DNA from: Sediminibacterium sp.
GTDB taxonomy: Bacteria > Bacteroidota > Bacteroidia > Chitinophagales > Chitinophagaceae
Assembly (NCBI RefSeq): GCF_019264485.1
Contig: NZ_JAHVAA010000007.1
Coordinates: 151,732 to 215,731 of the forward strand
Direction of reading: 5' to 3'
Length of the DNA: 64,000 nt
Position numbers and translations under genes: made by a program. The first letter of the stretch is position 1; every line of letters begins with the position of its first letter. Below, in pieces: positions 7,753-15,170 of the stretch. The notes below the pieces were generated by a model that saw only the letters and a program-made list of their open reading frames with translations, did no database searches and was not told the origin of the DNA.

Positions 7753-8088
7753 TCAACCAACCAGTGATTCTACAAAAGCAACCACTTCGGTTAACCGGTT
7801 GTAGTTCACGGAGTAGAAGATAAACTTACCGTCTCTTGTAGTGCTTACAATACCGGCTCGTCGAAGAATGGCGAGGTGTTGCGAGGCTACAGACTGCTCC
7901 AGGCGAAGTTTCACATAAATTTCTGTAACCGTCATTTTTTGATGATCGTCAAGTAATTTGATGATTTGCTGTCGGAGTTTGTGATTGATTGAACGTAGGA
8001 TAAGGGCCGCTTTCTTTGTATGAAGAAAGTCCACCTTTATCGCATTTTTCCCGTTATTTAAAACAACGGATTGCAATGATTGGCTCAT
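7753..8088 (-). CDS. ArsR-family winged-helix transcriptional regulator without cysteines
   Basis: The 111-residue product carries a typical ArsR/SmtB winged helix: LRSINHKLRQQIIKLLDDHQ, then MTVTEIYVKLRLEQSVASQHLAILRRAGIV as the recognition helix and DGKFIFYSVN as the wing. There is no Cys anywhere, so it can neither use the CxC metal site of classical ArsR nor the dithiol switch of BigR/SqrR. Position suggests it controls the persulfide-type enzyme directly downstream on the same strand, but that is an inference. The start at MSQSLQ was chosen; a 15-residue in-frame extension upstream looks non-coding. Confidence 0.88.
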   Translation of the reverse strand: MSQSLQSVVLNNGKNAIKVDFLHTKKAALILRSINHKLRQQIIKLLDDHQKMTVTEIYVKLRLEQSVASQHLAILRRAGIVSTTRDGKFIFYSVNYNRLTEVVAFVESLVG

Positions 8089-8203
8089 GACAATTAAGTT
8101 ATGATGGGGGGTTAACAAACTAAAATTGTACAAATAAAGGTATGTATATTTTTAGAGTTTTATAGCAAAATTTTTATATACCAAAGGAAGAGGCAGCGAA
8201 AAC

Positions 8204-8878
8204 CTATTTTTTGGAGGTATCGAAGAATGCTTTCAGGTATAGTGGTTCGGTATAAGCCAGGTCTGCAAAATGCCCATTTATAAAGGATTCGAAGGCAAGT
8301 TGGGCCAGATGTCCGGCATGATGTTGCACATCAACAAACCTTGCATTCGGGTGTCCTGATATTTCACTAAATTTTTTCATACCGCTTCCGGAAAACAGCA
8401 TAATACCTGTTTCAAGGAAATTCGTAAAGGATTGTTTTTCAAGCAACATAGCCTGAGGCGCCAGCTTATTTTGTAAGAAATGGTCATAAACAGCGGTAAA
8501 AACTTCCATTCTTCTGGCATCTATCAAAGGGCAGAACAGTTGTATTTCATCCCCCGCTTTTTCAATGGCCGCAGCAGTCATAACTTCCAGGGTATTAATA
8601 ACAATCAAAGGCTTTTTAAGTGAATAACAGATACCTTTTGCCGTGGCCATACCTACCCTCAAACCGGTATAACTACCCGGCCCACCCGTAACTGCAACGG
8701 CTGAAAGATCGGGTAAAGCAATACCTGTTTGCTTTATAACAGATGCAATGGCGGGCTGAATAAAAGAAGCATGGTTTTTTTGATCAGTACTCGTCAATAT
8801 GGTCAACACTTCATTTCCCCTGCTCAGGCAAACGCCTGCGCTTTCTGTAGCTGTATCTATATTCAGGATATAACTCAT
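8204..8878 (-). CDS. tsaB: tRNA threonylcarbamoyladenosine biosynthesis protein TsaB
   Basis: TsaB is the inactive ASKHA-fold partner of TsaD in the complex that makes t6A37 in ANN-decoding tRNAs. The 224-residue product begins ILNIDTATESAGVCLS and has the family block AVTGGPGSYTGLRVGMATAKGICYS (around residues 62-86). Later FCPLIDARRMEVFTAVYD is also typical. Its first codon overlaps the end of the upstream gene by 4 bases, so the two are translationally coupled. tsaD, tsaC and tsaE are not in the window. The downstream space of about 115 bases to the ArsR gene shows nothing recognisable. Confidence 0.95.
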   Translation of the reverse strand: MSYILNIDTATESAGVCLSRGNEVLTILTSTDQKNHASFIQPAIASVIKQTGIALPDLSAVAVTGGPGSYTGLRVGMATAKGICYSLKKPLIVINTLEVMTAAAIEKAGDEIQLFCPLIDARRMEVFTAVYDHFLQNKLAPQAMLLEKQSFTNFLETGIMLFSGSGMKKFSEISGHPNARFVDVQHHAGHLAQLAFESFINGHFADLAYTEPLYLKAFFDTSKK

Positions 8879-9498
8879 GCTTTTTTATTGAGTTGGGCAT
8901 ATTCATCAACCAATGCAGGTGCCGGTGTATATCGTTCATCTTCTTTTGAAAGTATGCTTAACAACTGATGAATTTTATGGATGCCGATCTTTTCACACCA
9001 CTCGAAGGGACCAAAAGGATAATTGGTACCGAGTTTCATGGCGGTATCTATATCAACTTTGCTGCTTACCTCATCGCCCCAGGCAAAATAAGCTTCATTT
9101 ATAATCATGCTAATGATTCTTGCCGATACCATTCCTGCAACATCCGGTACAAGGGTAAATGACCAGTCCAGCTTCTCCATTATTGTTTTAACGGCGGCAT
9201 CATGTTCTCCATGTGCAATTTCTGTAACAGGTCTTTCGAGAAAACCATTCCATGCATTAATACGCACATAATGCCCGGGCAGTGTTAGTGTTGGCGATAA
9301 TACTGCATTGGCAAATACAATATTATCGGTCATTTCCAGAAAAACGGGACCCTCTTCTTCAAAACAAAGATCGAACCAGACATCAGCCTCTTCAGGTAAA
9401 ATATCTGTGCCATACCAGTAAATACGGCTGTTGGCTGGCAATGATTTCGATAAAAATGCTTTTTGTTGTTGCGCTGAGGCTTTAACCACTATCTGCAT
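8875..9498 (-). CDS. 3-hydroxyacyl-CoA dehydrogenase-like protein lacking the NAD-binding motif
   Basis: The C-terminal half (about residues 120-190) matches the helical C-terminal domain of 3-hydroxyacyl-CoA dehydrogenases: VSARIISMIINEAYFAWGDE, DIDTAMKLGTNYPFGPFEW and EKIGI. The N-terminal half keeps the outline of a Rossmann region (IANSV-like FANAVLSPT, then YVRINAWNGFLERPV) but has no GxGxxG loop. At 207 residues it is well short of the usual 280 or more. It may bind acyl-CoA without redox activity, or have taken another role. It is the first gene of a coupled pair with tsaB (ATGA overlap). A promoter-like TAAATTTG lies just before its start. Confidence 0.78.
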   Translation of the reverse strand: MQIVVKASAQQQKAFLSKSLPANSRIYWYGTDILPEEADVWFDLCFEEEGPVFLEMTDNIVFANAVLSPTLTLPGHYVRINAWNGFLERPVTEIAHGEHDAAVKTIMEKLDWSFTLVPDVAGMVSARIISMIINEAYFAWGDEVSSKVDIDTAMKLGTNYPFGPFEWCEKIGIHKIHQLLSILSKEDERYTPAPALVDEYAQLNKKA

Positions 9499-9502
9499 GC
9501 TG

Positions 9503-9510
9503 CAAATTTA
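9503..9510 (-). promoter_or_regulatory. Candidate promoter -7 box directly before an ATG
   Basis: The minus strand reads TAAATTTG, an exact TAnnTTTG match, only four bases before the annotated ATG at 9498. A TTG lies 25 bases further upstream, slightly beyond the usual spacing. If this is the true promoter, the tsaB operon transcript is nearly leaderless. Confidence 0.45.
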
Positions 9511-9566
9511 GGTTGGTGGGTTGATAGAAAAACAGCAATTTGCCAGTCACAAAAGAAAAGAGAAAT

Positions 9567-9953
9567 ATGTCTAAGCAAATCATTAAAACCTCCAAAGCAC
9601 CAGCACCCATCGGCCCCTACAATCAGGCTGTAAAAGCCAATGGTATGGTATACCTGAGCGGACAGGTTGCTTTTGATCCTGCTACAGGTGAGCTGTTAAC
9701 CAGTGATCTGAAAACAGAAACCCATCGGGTGATGCAAAATCTTGCGGCGGTGCTGGAAGAGGTGCATATTACTTTCGATCATGTGGTTAAAACCACCATT
9801 TTCCTGAGCGATATGGCCCATTTTGCTGAAGTGAATGAAGTATATGGTGCTTATTTCAAAGGCGATTATCCAGCCCGTGAAACAGTAGCCGTAAAAACAT
9901 TGCCAAGAAATGTAAATGTTGAGATCAGCATGATTGCGGTTGTAGATTTATAA
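9567..9953 (+). CDS. ridA: RidA family reactive intermediate/imine deaminase
   Basis: RidA hydrolyses reactive enamine/imine products of PLP enzymes such as threonine dehydratase. The 128-residue product shows the family signature throughout: SKAPAPIGPYNQAVKANGMVYLSGQV, the trimer-interface region, and the C-terminal YPARETVAVKTLPRNVNVEISMIAV with the catalytic Arg and the strand that lines the site. The ATG preceding SKQIIKTSKAP is chosen; the in-frame extension of nine residues upstream lacks support. It is divergent from the tsaB operon and convergent with the aldose epimerase. Confidence 0.95.
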   Translation: MSKQIIKTSKAPAPIGPYNQAVKANGMVYLSGQVAFDPATGELLTSDLKTETHRVMQNLAAVLEEVHITFDHVVKTTIFLSDMAHFAEVNEVYGAYFKGDYPARETVAVKTLPRNVNVEISMIAVVDL

Positions 9954-9983
9954 TTCAACTCTCAAAATAGAATAAAAAACTTC

Positions 9984-10083
9984 ATCTCCCCTTCTCCCTT
10001 TCTCTTTGTTAATAACACTTAGCATTTTTGAGAGCCTGTTTATGCAGGGCTTTTTTAACAAAGAGAAAGGGAGAAGGGGAGAT
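9984..10083. terminator. 29-bp perfect stem between convergent genes
   Basis: A 29-base purine/pyrimidine-biased arm (9984-10012, beginning ATCTCCCCTTCTCCC) pairs without mismatch to 10055-10083. Its 42-base loop contains a small inner hairpin, AGCCTG...CAGGGCT, followed by TTTTTT at 10051. It lies between ridA and the convergent epimerase gene and probably ends both transcripts. Confidence 0.85.
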
Positions 10084-10099
10084 TTTATTTATAAAGAAG

Positions 10100-11041
10100 T
10101 TATAGTAATACAATACGATAACCGGTACTACACGCAATTGTTTCACCCGCTTGAAGATACCGAAGCCCTATTTTATTATTAAATGCATCAGGAGCGGCAG
10201 TAAGATTTTCAATGGCAATGCTCTTGCGATGTGGTGGAGTATAGATTTGCAGGTAAGGATAACTGGCATCTGGTTCAATCCTGATACTTATCTTTTTTCC
10301 TTTTAGCAAGCAATATCCTTGCTCATCCGAGGGTAATACAAAACAATTATCGAGTTGAATACCGTCAAGTAAAGCTCCTGCTAAAAAACGATCATCTTTT
10401 TCTTCTGCGCCTGTTGGAACCAGCTCATCATCAAATACCAGTTTTCTATTGGTATTAAATGACAGCATAGAACTGTCGATGCCTGTATCTGTTGCAAAAT
10501 AAGGATGCCAGCCATCTGAAAAAGGAATAGTACCATCGTGCAGGTTGGTAACAGTTGTGGTAACAGTCAGGTAATGATTCTTATGCAAGGTCCAGGTAAT
10601 TGCAATGGTATAGGGGAAAGGATAACCTTTATCTGTTGCTTTATATTCATGTGTTAATGTTACCCACGCTTTATCTGTATCGGCACCTTGAGCGGTAAGT
10701 TCAAAAATGGCATGACACAACAAACCATGAATGGCGTGTCCGCTCAGGTGAAATCCTTCTATTGTGAAATCTCTGTCTTCAAACCGGTATTTACCTGCAC
10801 GCAGTCTGCATACAAATGGACTTAATTTCGCACTTTTAAAGCCATTGTTCATTTCTGTTTTTGCATCAGCTACATCTTTAAAACCATCAACAATATTAAT
10901 AGGATCGCCTTCAGTTTGTATGGTGAATGCATTTAATAAGCCACCAAAACAGAATATTTCTGCACTTGTTCCTGTTTGTTCATCACAGAGCGTAATTGTT
11001 TTCTGGCTATTGGTTCCTTCTTCCCGTATACTAAATGACAT
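10100..11041 (-). CDS. Aldose 1-epimerase (galactose mutarotase) family protein
   Basis: The 313-residue product has the beta-sandwich sequence pattern of aldose epimerases. It contains SPFVCRLRAGKYRFEDRDF, the catalytic-region LSGHAIHGLL (His), a middle segment VTTTVTNLHDGTIPFSDGWHPYF with the second His, and LDNCFVLP. There is no signal peptide, so it acts in the cytoplasm, interconverting sugar anomers. It could be a glucose-6-phosphate 1-epimerase-like member, since sequence alone does not fix the substrate. It is divergent from icmF and shares a short promoter region with it. Confidence 0.88.
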   Translation of the reverse strand: MSFSIREEGTNSQKTITLCDEQTGTSAEIFCFGGLLNAFTIQTEGDPINIVDGFKDVADAKTEMNNGFKSAKLSPFVCRLRAGKYRFEDRDFTIEGFHLSGHAIHGLLCHAIFELTAQGADTDKAWVTLTHEYKATDKGYPFPYTIAITWTLHKNHYLTVTTTVTNLHDGTIPFSDGWHPYFATDTGIDSSMLSFNTNRKLVFDDELVPTGAEEKDDRFLAGALLDGIQLDNCFVLPSDEQGYCLLKGKKISIRIEPDASYPYLQIYTPPHRKSIAIENLTAAPDAFNNKIGLRYLQAGETIACSTGYRIVLL

Positions 11042-11081
11042 CTAATTGTTTTTGTAAACTTAGGCATCAAAAAACTAACGA

Positions 11082-11114
11082 TTGTTAACCATTCGACCGA
11101 AAGCCGTAAATTTG
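11082..11114 (+). promoter_or_regulatory. icmF promoter (TTG-N22-TAAATTTG)
   Basis: TTG at 11082-11084 and TAAATTTG at 11107-11114 are 22 bases apart, a full match to the Bacteroidota promoter pattern. Transcription would start close to 11120. That makes the in-frame GTG at 11122 an unlikely start and favours the ATG at 11137, which follows an AAAGAAAGG ribosome-binding-like stretch. Confidence 0.7.
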
Positions 11115-11136
11115 CCATTCAGTGAAAAGAAAGGAT

Positions 11137-14100
11137 ATGTCGTACCAACCCCAGCATAAAATACGCATAGTAACAGCTGCCAGTTTATTTGACGGGCATG
11201 ATGCCGCCATAAATATTATGCGGCGTATTCTGCAGTCGAAAGGAGCCGAAATTATTCACCTGGGTCATAACAGAAGTGTGGCCGAAATAGTAGAGTGTGC
11301 CATTGAAGAAGATGCACAGGGTATTGCCATAACCAGTTACCAGGGAGGGCATGTAGAGTTTTTTAAATATATGCGCGACCTGTTGGATCAGAATGGTTGC
11401 GGACATATCAAAATCTTTGGCGGTGGTGGTGGAACCATATTACCTGAAGAGATCAGGGAATTACATCACTATGGTATCACCAGAATATACAGTCCGGATG
11501 ACGGAAGAAAAATGGGACTGGAAGGCATGATTGAAGACGTGATACAACAATGCGATTTTAGCTTGAATGGAAATGGTGTCTATAATCAACCCATGACACT
11601 GGGAGAAGTAAAAGACATACGCACCATTGCAAGGCATATTACTAATGCAGAGAATGGACTCGCCGGCAAGGAACAGGGAAACAAGAAACAAGAAAACAAG
11701 GAACAAGGGGACAAGAAGCAAGGTTTGGGAGGGATTCCGGTATTGGGTATTACGGGTACGGGTGGAGCGGGAAAAAGTTCGGTTACAGATGAGATTGTAA
11801 GAAGGTACCTACAGTTACTGGAAGACAAAACCATTGCTGTTATTTCGGTTGACCCATCTAAAAAGAAAACAGGTGGTGCTTTGTTGGGCGACAGGATACG
11901 GATGAACGCTATTTCACATCCGCGTGCTTATATGCGCAGTCTTGCAACCCGTGATGACAACACCGCACTCAGTGCCCATGTACAGGACGCTATTGATATT
12001 TGTAAAGAGGCAGGGTTTGATTTTATTATCCTGGAATCGGCAGGTGTAGGACAAAGTGATGCATCGATACTTGATTTTTGTGATGTGAGTTTGTATGTGA
12101 TGACACCCGAATATGGTGCCGCCTCACAACTCGAAAAAATCAATATGCTCGATTATGCAGATGTAGTATGTATCAATAAATTTGATAAAGCCGGCGCATT
12201 GGATGCCCTGCATGATGTTCGGAAACAATACAAAAGAAACCATAATTTATGGACAGCAAAAGATGAAGAATTACCCATTGTAGGTACCATCGCTGCCCAG
12301 TTCAATGACGCAGGTGTAAATGCTTTATTTGAAAAAATAATGCATACGGTTGAACAGAAAACAAAAATATCACTCGGTCATTTTGCAGAAGAAACGAATC
12401 AGCAGGAAACTACTACCAAATCGCAGATTATTCCTCCCAAACGGGTACGCTACCTGGCTGAAATTGCCGATAATAACCGCTCTTACGATACCTGGGTGAA
12501 TGAACAAACAACCATTGCCAGTAAATTATACCAGATAAATGGTACTTTATCATCAGTACAGGGAGAGCTGGCAAAAGGGCTGGAAGAAGTGAAACAATCT
12601 TTTGAAAAACAGTTTCATCCCGATTGCAAACAACTGATTGAACAATGGCCTGCACTGGTAAAACAATACGAAGCAGATTTCTTTGAATACAAAGTGCGCG
12701 ATAAAGTTATCAGGCAGCCTCTCACTACAGTATCGCTCAGTAAAACACGTATTCCCAAAGTAGTATTACCCAAATACAAAGACTGGGGCGATATTCTTCG
12801 CTGGCAGTTGCAGGAGAATGTACCGGGTTCATTTCCTTATACTGCAGGTGTGTTTGAATTGAAAAGACAGGGCGAAGATCCAACACGAATGTTTGCAGGG
12901 GAAGGTGGTCCGGAGCGTACCAATAAGCGTTTTCACTATGTTTCTTTGGGTCAGCCCGCCATCAGGTTATCTACTGCTTTTGATAGCGTAACACTGTATG
13001 GGGAAGACCCTGCGGTACGTCCTGATATTTATGGGAAAATCGGAAACAGCGGTGTCAGCATTGCTACTGTTGACGATGCCAAGAAATTATACAGTGGTTT
13101 CGATCTCTGCGATCCGAAAACATCGGTAAGTATGACGATCAATGGTCCGGCACCCATCGTACTGGCCTTTTTTATGAATGCAGCCATTGATCAGCTCTGT
13201 GAAAAATACATTGATGCAAATGGTTTATGGGGTAAAGTAGAAGAAGTGCTTGCACAGAAATACAAACATGCACCTAAACCGGTTTATTATAATCCGTCTT
13301 CTCCCGAAAGATTACCAGAAGGAAATAATGGACTGGGTCTTCGATTACTCGGGTTAACGGGCGATGAAGTATTACCGGCAGATGTATATGCCAATATTAA
13401 AACCGAAGCCTTATCGCAGGTGAGAGGAACCGTGCAGGCCGATATTCTGAAAGAAGACCAGGCACAAAACACATGTATCTTCTCTACAGAATTTGCATTG
13501 AAACTGATGGGCGATGTGCAGTCTTATTTTATTGATCATAAAGTGCGAAATTTTTACAGTGTAAGCATCAGTGGTTATCATATTGCAGAAGCAGGGGCCA
13601 ATCCTATTACCCAATTGGCATTTACACTGGCCAATGGATTTACCTATGTGGAGTATTACCTGAGTCGTGGAATGCATATTGACGATTTTGCACCCAATCT
13701 CTCTTTCTTTTTTAGTAATGGAATGGATCCGGAATACAGTGTAATAGGTCGTGTAGCAAGACGTATCTGGGCTAAATCGATGAAGCATAAATACAAGGGC
13801 AACGATCGTTCACAGAAACTGAAATACCATATTCAGACAAGCGGAAGAAGTTTGCATGCGCAGGAAATTGATTTTAACGATATCAGAACCACATTGCAGG
13901 CGCTGTATGCTATTTACGATAACTGTAACAGTCTTCATACCAACGCATACGATGAAGCAATTACCACACCTACCGAGGAGAGTGTGAGAAGGGCCATGGC
14001 CATACAACTGATTATTAACCGTGAACTGGGTTCTGCTAATACAGAAAACTTTATCCAGGGAAGTTTTGCTGTTGAAGAACTCACCGATCTGGTAGAAGAG

Positions 14101-14523
14101 GCCGTTTTGCTTGAATTTGAAAGAATCAGTGAAAGAGGTGGTGTACTGGGTGCCATGGAAAGAATGTACCAGCGTAATAAAATACAGGAAGAAAGCCTGT
14201 ATTATGAAACCTTAAAACATACCGGCGAACTTCCATTGATCGGGGTAAATACATTCCTCAATAAAAAAGGAAGTCCCACCATATTACCGGGAGAAGTGAT
14301 CAGGTCTACGACTGAAGAAAAAGAACAGCAGATACAAAACCTGCAGGCATTCTGGAAAAGAAATCAAACAAAATCTGCCGATACACTTGCTGCTTTAAAA
14401 CAAACGGCCAGACAAAATGGTAACCTGTTTGAAGCTTTGATGGAGGCCGTAAAATACTGTTCACTGGGCCAGATTACGCATGCTTTGTATGAAGTAGGTG
14501 GACAATACAGGCGTAATATGTAA
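11137..14523 (+). CDS. icmF: Fused isobutyryl-CoA mutase IcmF (B12 domain, G-protein chaperone, mutase)
   Basis: IcmF interconverts isobutyryl-CoA and n-butyryl-CoA (some members act on other branched acyl-CoAs) using adenosylcobalamin, and carries its own MeaB-like GTPase chaperone. The 1128-residue product has the B12-binding domain first ([15 protein letters not shown] near residue 19, then FGGGGGTI). The GTPase domain follows, with [12 protein letters not shown] near residue 204, NKFDKAG and [20 protein letters not shown]. The mutase barrel begins near residue 545 with [19 protein letters not shown] and [17 protein letters not shown]. The linker before the GTPase contains a Lys/Glu/Gln-rich insert (residues about 178-195) encoded by a short DNA repeat. 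The gene has its own good promoter. Confidence 0.95.
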   Translation: MSYQPQHKIRIVTAASLFDGHDAAINIMRRILQSKGAEIIHLGHNRSVAEIVECAIEEDAQGIAITSYQGGHVEFFKYMRDLLDQNGCGHIKIFGGGGGTILPEEIRELHHYGITRIYSPDDGRKMGLEGMIEDVIQQCDFSLNGNGVYNQPMTLGEVKDIRTIARHITNAENGLAGKEQGNKKQENKEQGDKKQGLGGIPVLGITGTGGAGKSSVTDEIVRRYLQLLEDKTIAVISVDPSKKKTGGALLGDRIRMNAISHPRAYMRSLATRDDNTALSAHVQDAIDICKEAGFDFIILESAGVGQSDASILDFCDVSLYVMTPEYGAASQLEKINMLDYADVVCINKFDKAGALDALHDVRKQYKRNHNLWTAKDEELPIVGTIAAQFNDAGVNALFEKIMHTVEQKTKISLGHFAEETNQQETTTKSQIIPPKRVRYLAEIADNNRSYDTWVNEQTTIASKLYQINGTLSSVQGELAKGLEEVKQSFEKQFHPDCKQLIEQWPALVKQYEADFFEYKVRDKVIRQPLTTVSLSKTRIPKVVLPKYKDWGDILRWQLQENVPGSFPYTAGVFELKRQGEDPTRMFAGEGGPERTNKRFHYVSLGQPAIRLSTAFDSVTLYGEDPAVRPDIYGKIGNSGVSIATVDDAKKLYSGFDLCDPKTSVSMTINGPAPIVLAFFMNAAIDQLCEKYIDANGLWGKVEEVLAQKYKHAPKPVYYNPSSPERLPEGNNGLGLRLLGLTGDEVLPADVYANIKTEALSQVRGTVQADILKEDQAQNTCIFSTEFALKLMGDVQSYFIDHKVRNFYSVSISGYHIAEAGANPITQLAFTLANGFTYVEYYLSRGMHIDDFAPNLSFFFSNGMDPEYSVIGRVARRIWAKSMKHKYKGNDRSQKLKYHIQTSGRSLHAQEIDFNDIRTTLQALYAIYDNCNSLHTNAYDEAITTPTEESVRRAMAIQLIINRELGSANTENFIQGSFAVEELTDLVEEAVLLEFERISERGGVLGAMERMYQRNKIQEESLYYETLKHTGELPLIGVNTFLNKKGSPTILPGEVIRSTTEEKEQQIQNLQAFWKRNQTKSADTLAALKQTARQNGNLFEALMEAVKYCSLGQITHALYEVGGQYRRNM
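11668..11723 (+). repeat. AACAAG-type microsatellite within icmF
   Basis: This stretch is made of repeated A(A/G)GAACA / ACAAGAA words with only purines and C. It encodes [20 protein letters not shown] in the linker between the B12 and GTPase domains. Its composition is unlike the flanking coding DNA. Confidence 0.75.
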
Positions 14524-14571
14524 GGCTTCAGAAAAGATTTACTAAATTGTATGTTTAATAATGTTGATCAG

Positions 14572-15165
14572 ATGCGTTTTCAATTACAGCTTATTACACT
14601 TTCGGTTTTTTTCTGTTTGCCTGCACTGGTAAATGCCCAGCAACCTGCACGAAAATTTGATTCTACCATGAAAATTGGTAAAGCTGGTTACAAAGTGGTT
14701 TGTAATAACCGTAATGCAGAAAAAAACACGATTAATATATCGCCAATTGGGTTTGATAACAGTATGCGTGATTTTAGTTTTGAAATCAACGGTCGTGTTC
14801 GCCGTGCAGAAGTAGATGATGTTAACCGCGATAATTTCCCTGATCTTGTTTTGTATATTTATAATGGTGATACCCTCAATAAAGGAACGGTTGTGTGTGT
14901 GAGCTCTGAAGCTAATACCACAGTATTGCCGATTGTATTTCCTGATATTGTAGATGATCCGAAACTGCGTGAAGGGTATAAAGGGTATGATGAATTTATG
15001 TTGATGGAAGGAGTGCTGACCCGCAGGTTTCCATTATTTACTACAGACAGTACAGGATCGAAACCTACTGGGAAAATGCGTCAGGTAATGTACCGTGTAG
15101 GCCCGGGTGAGAAGAGTGGGCAAAAATTTATTGTAATGCGCACCTATGATTATGTAAAACAATAA
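14572..15165 (+). CDS. Small secreted protein with a VCBS/FG-GAP-like segment
   Basis: The 197-residue product begins with a clear signal peptide (MRFQLQLITLSVFFCLPA, then LVNAQQ as the cleavage region). A stretch reading EVDDVNRDNFPDLVLYIYNGD (around residue 87) resembles the Asp-rich calcium loop of VCBS/FG-GAP repeats (DxNxDxxxDL). The rest is beta-rich with no named family. I start at the second ATG, because the first (14551) would add seven polar residues before the signal peptide. It lies 48 bases after icmF and may be cotranscribed, with no obvious functional link. Probably periplasmic or surface-bound. Confidence 0.7.
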   Translation: MRFQLQLITLSVFFCLPALVNAQQPARKFDSTMKIGKAGYKVVCNNRNAEKNTINISPIGFDNSMRDFSFEINGRVRRAEVDDVNRDNFPDLVLYIYNGDTLNKGTVVCVSSEANTTVLPIVFPDIVDDPKLREGYKGYDEFMLMEGVLTRRFPLFTTDSTGSKPTGKMRQVMYRVGPGEKSGQKFIVMRTYDYVKQ

Positions 15166-15170
15166 GTGAA

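Noticed and set aside
11122..11136. GTG start giving five more residues to IcmF
   Set aside because: It lies at the expected transcript start. The downstream ATG has a better ribosome site and IcmF alignment begins after it.
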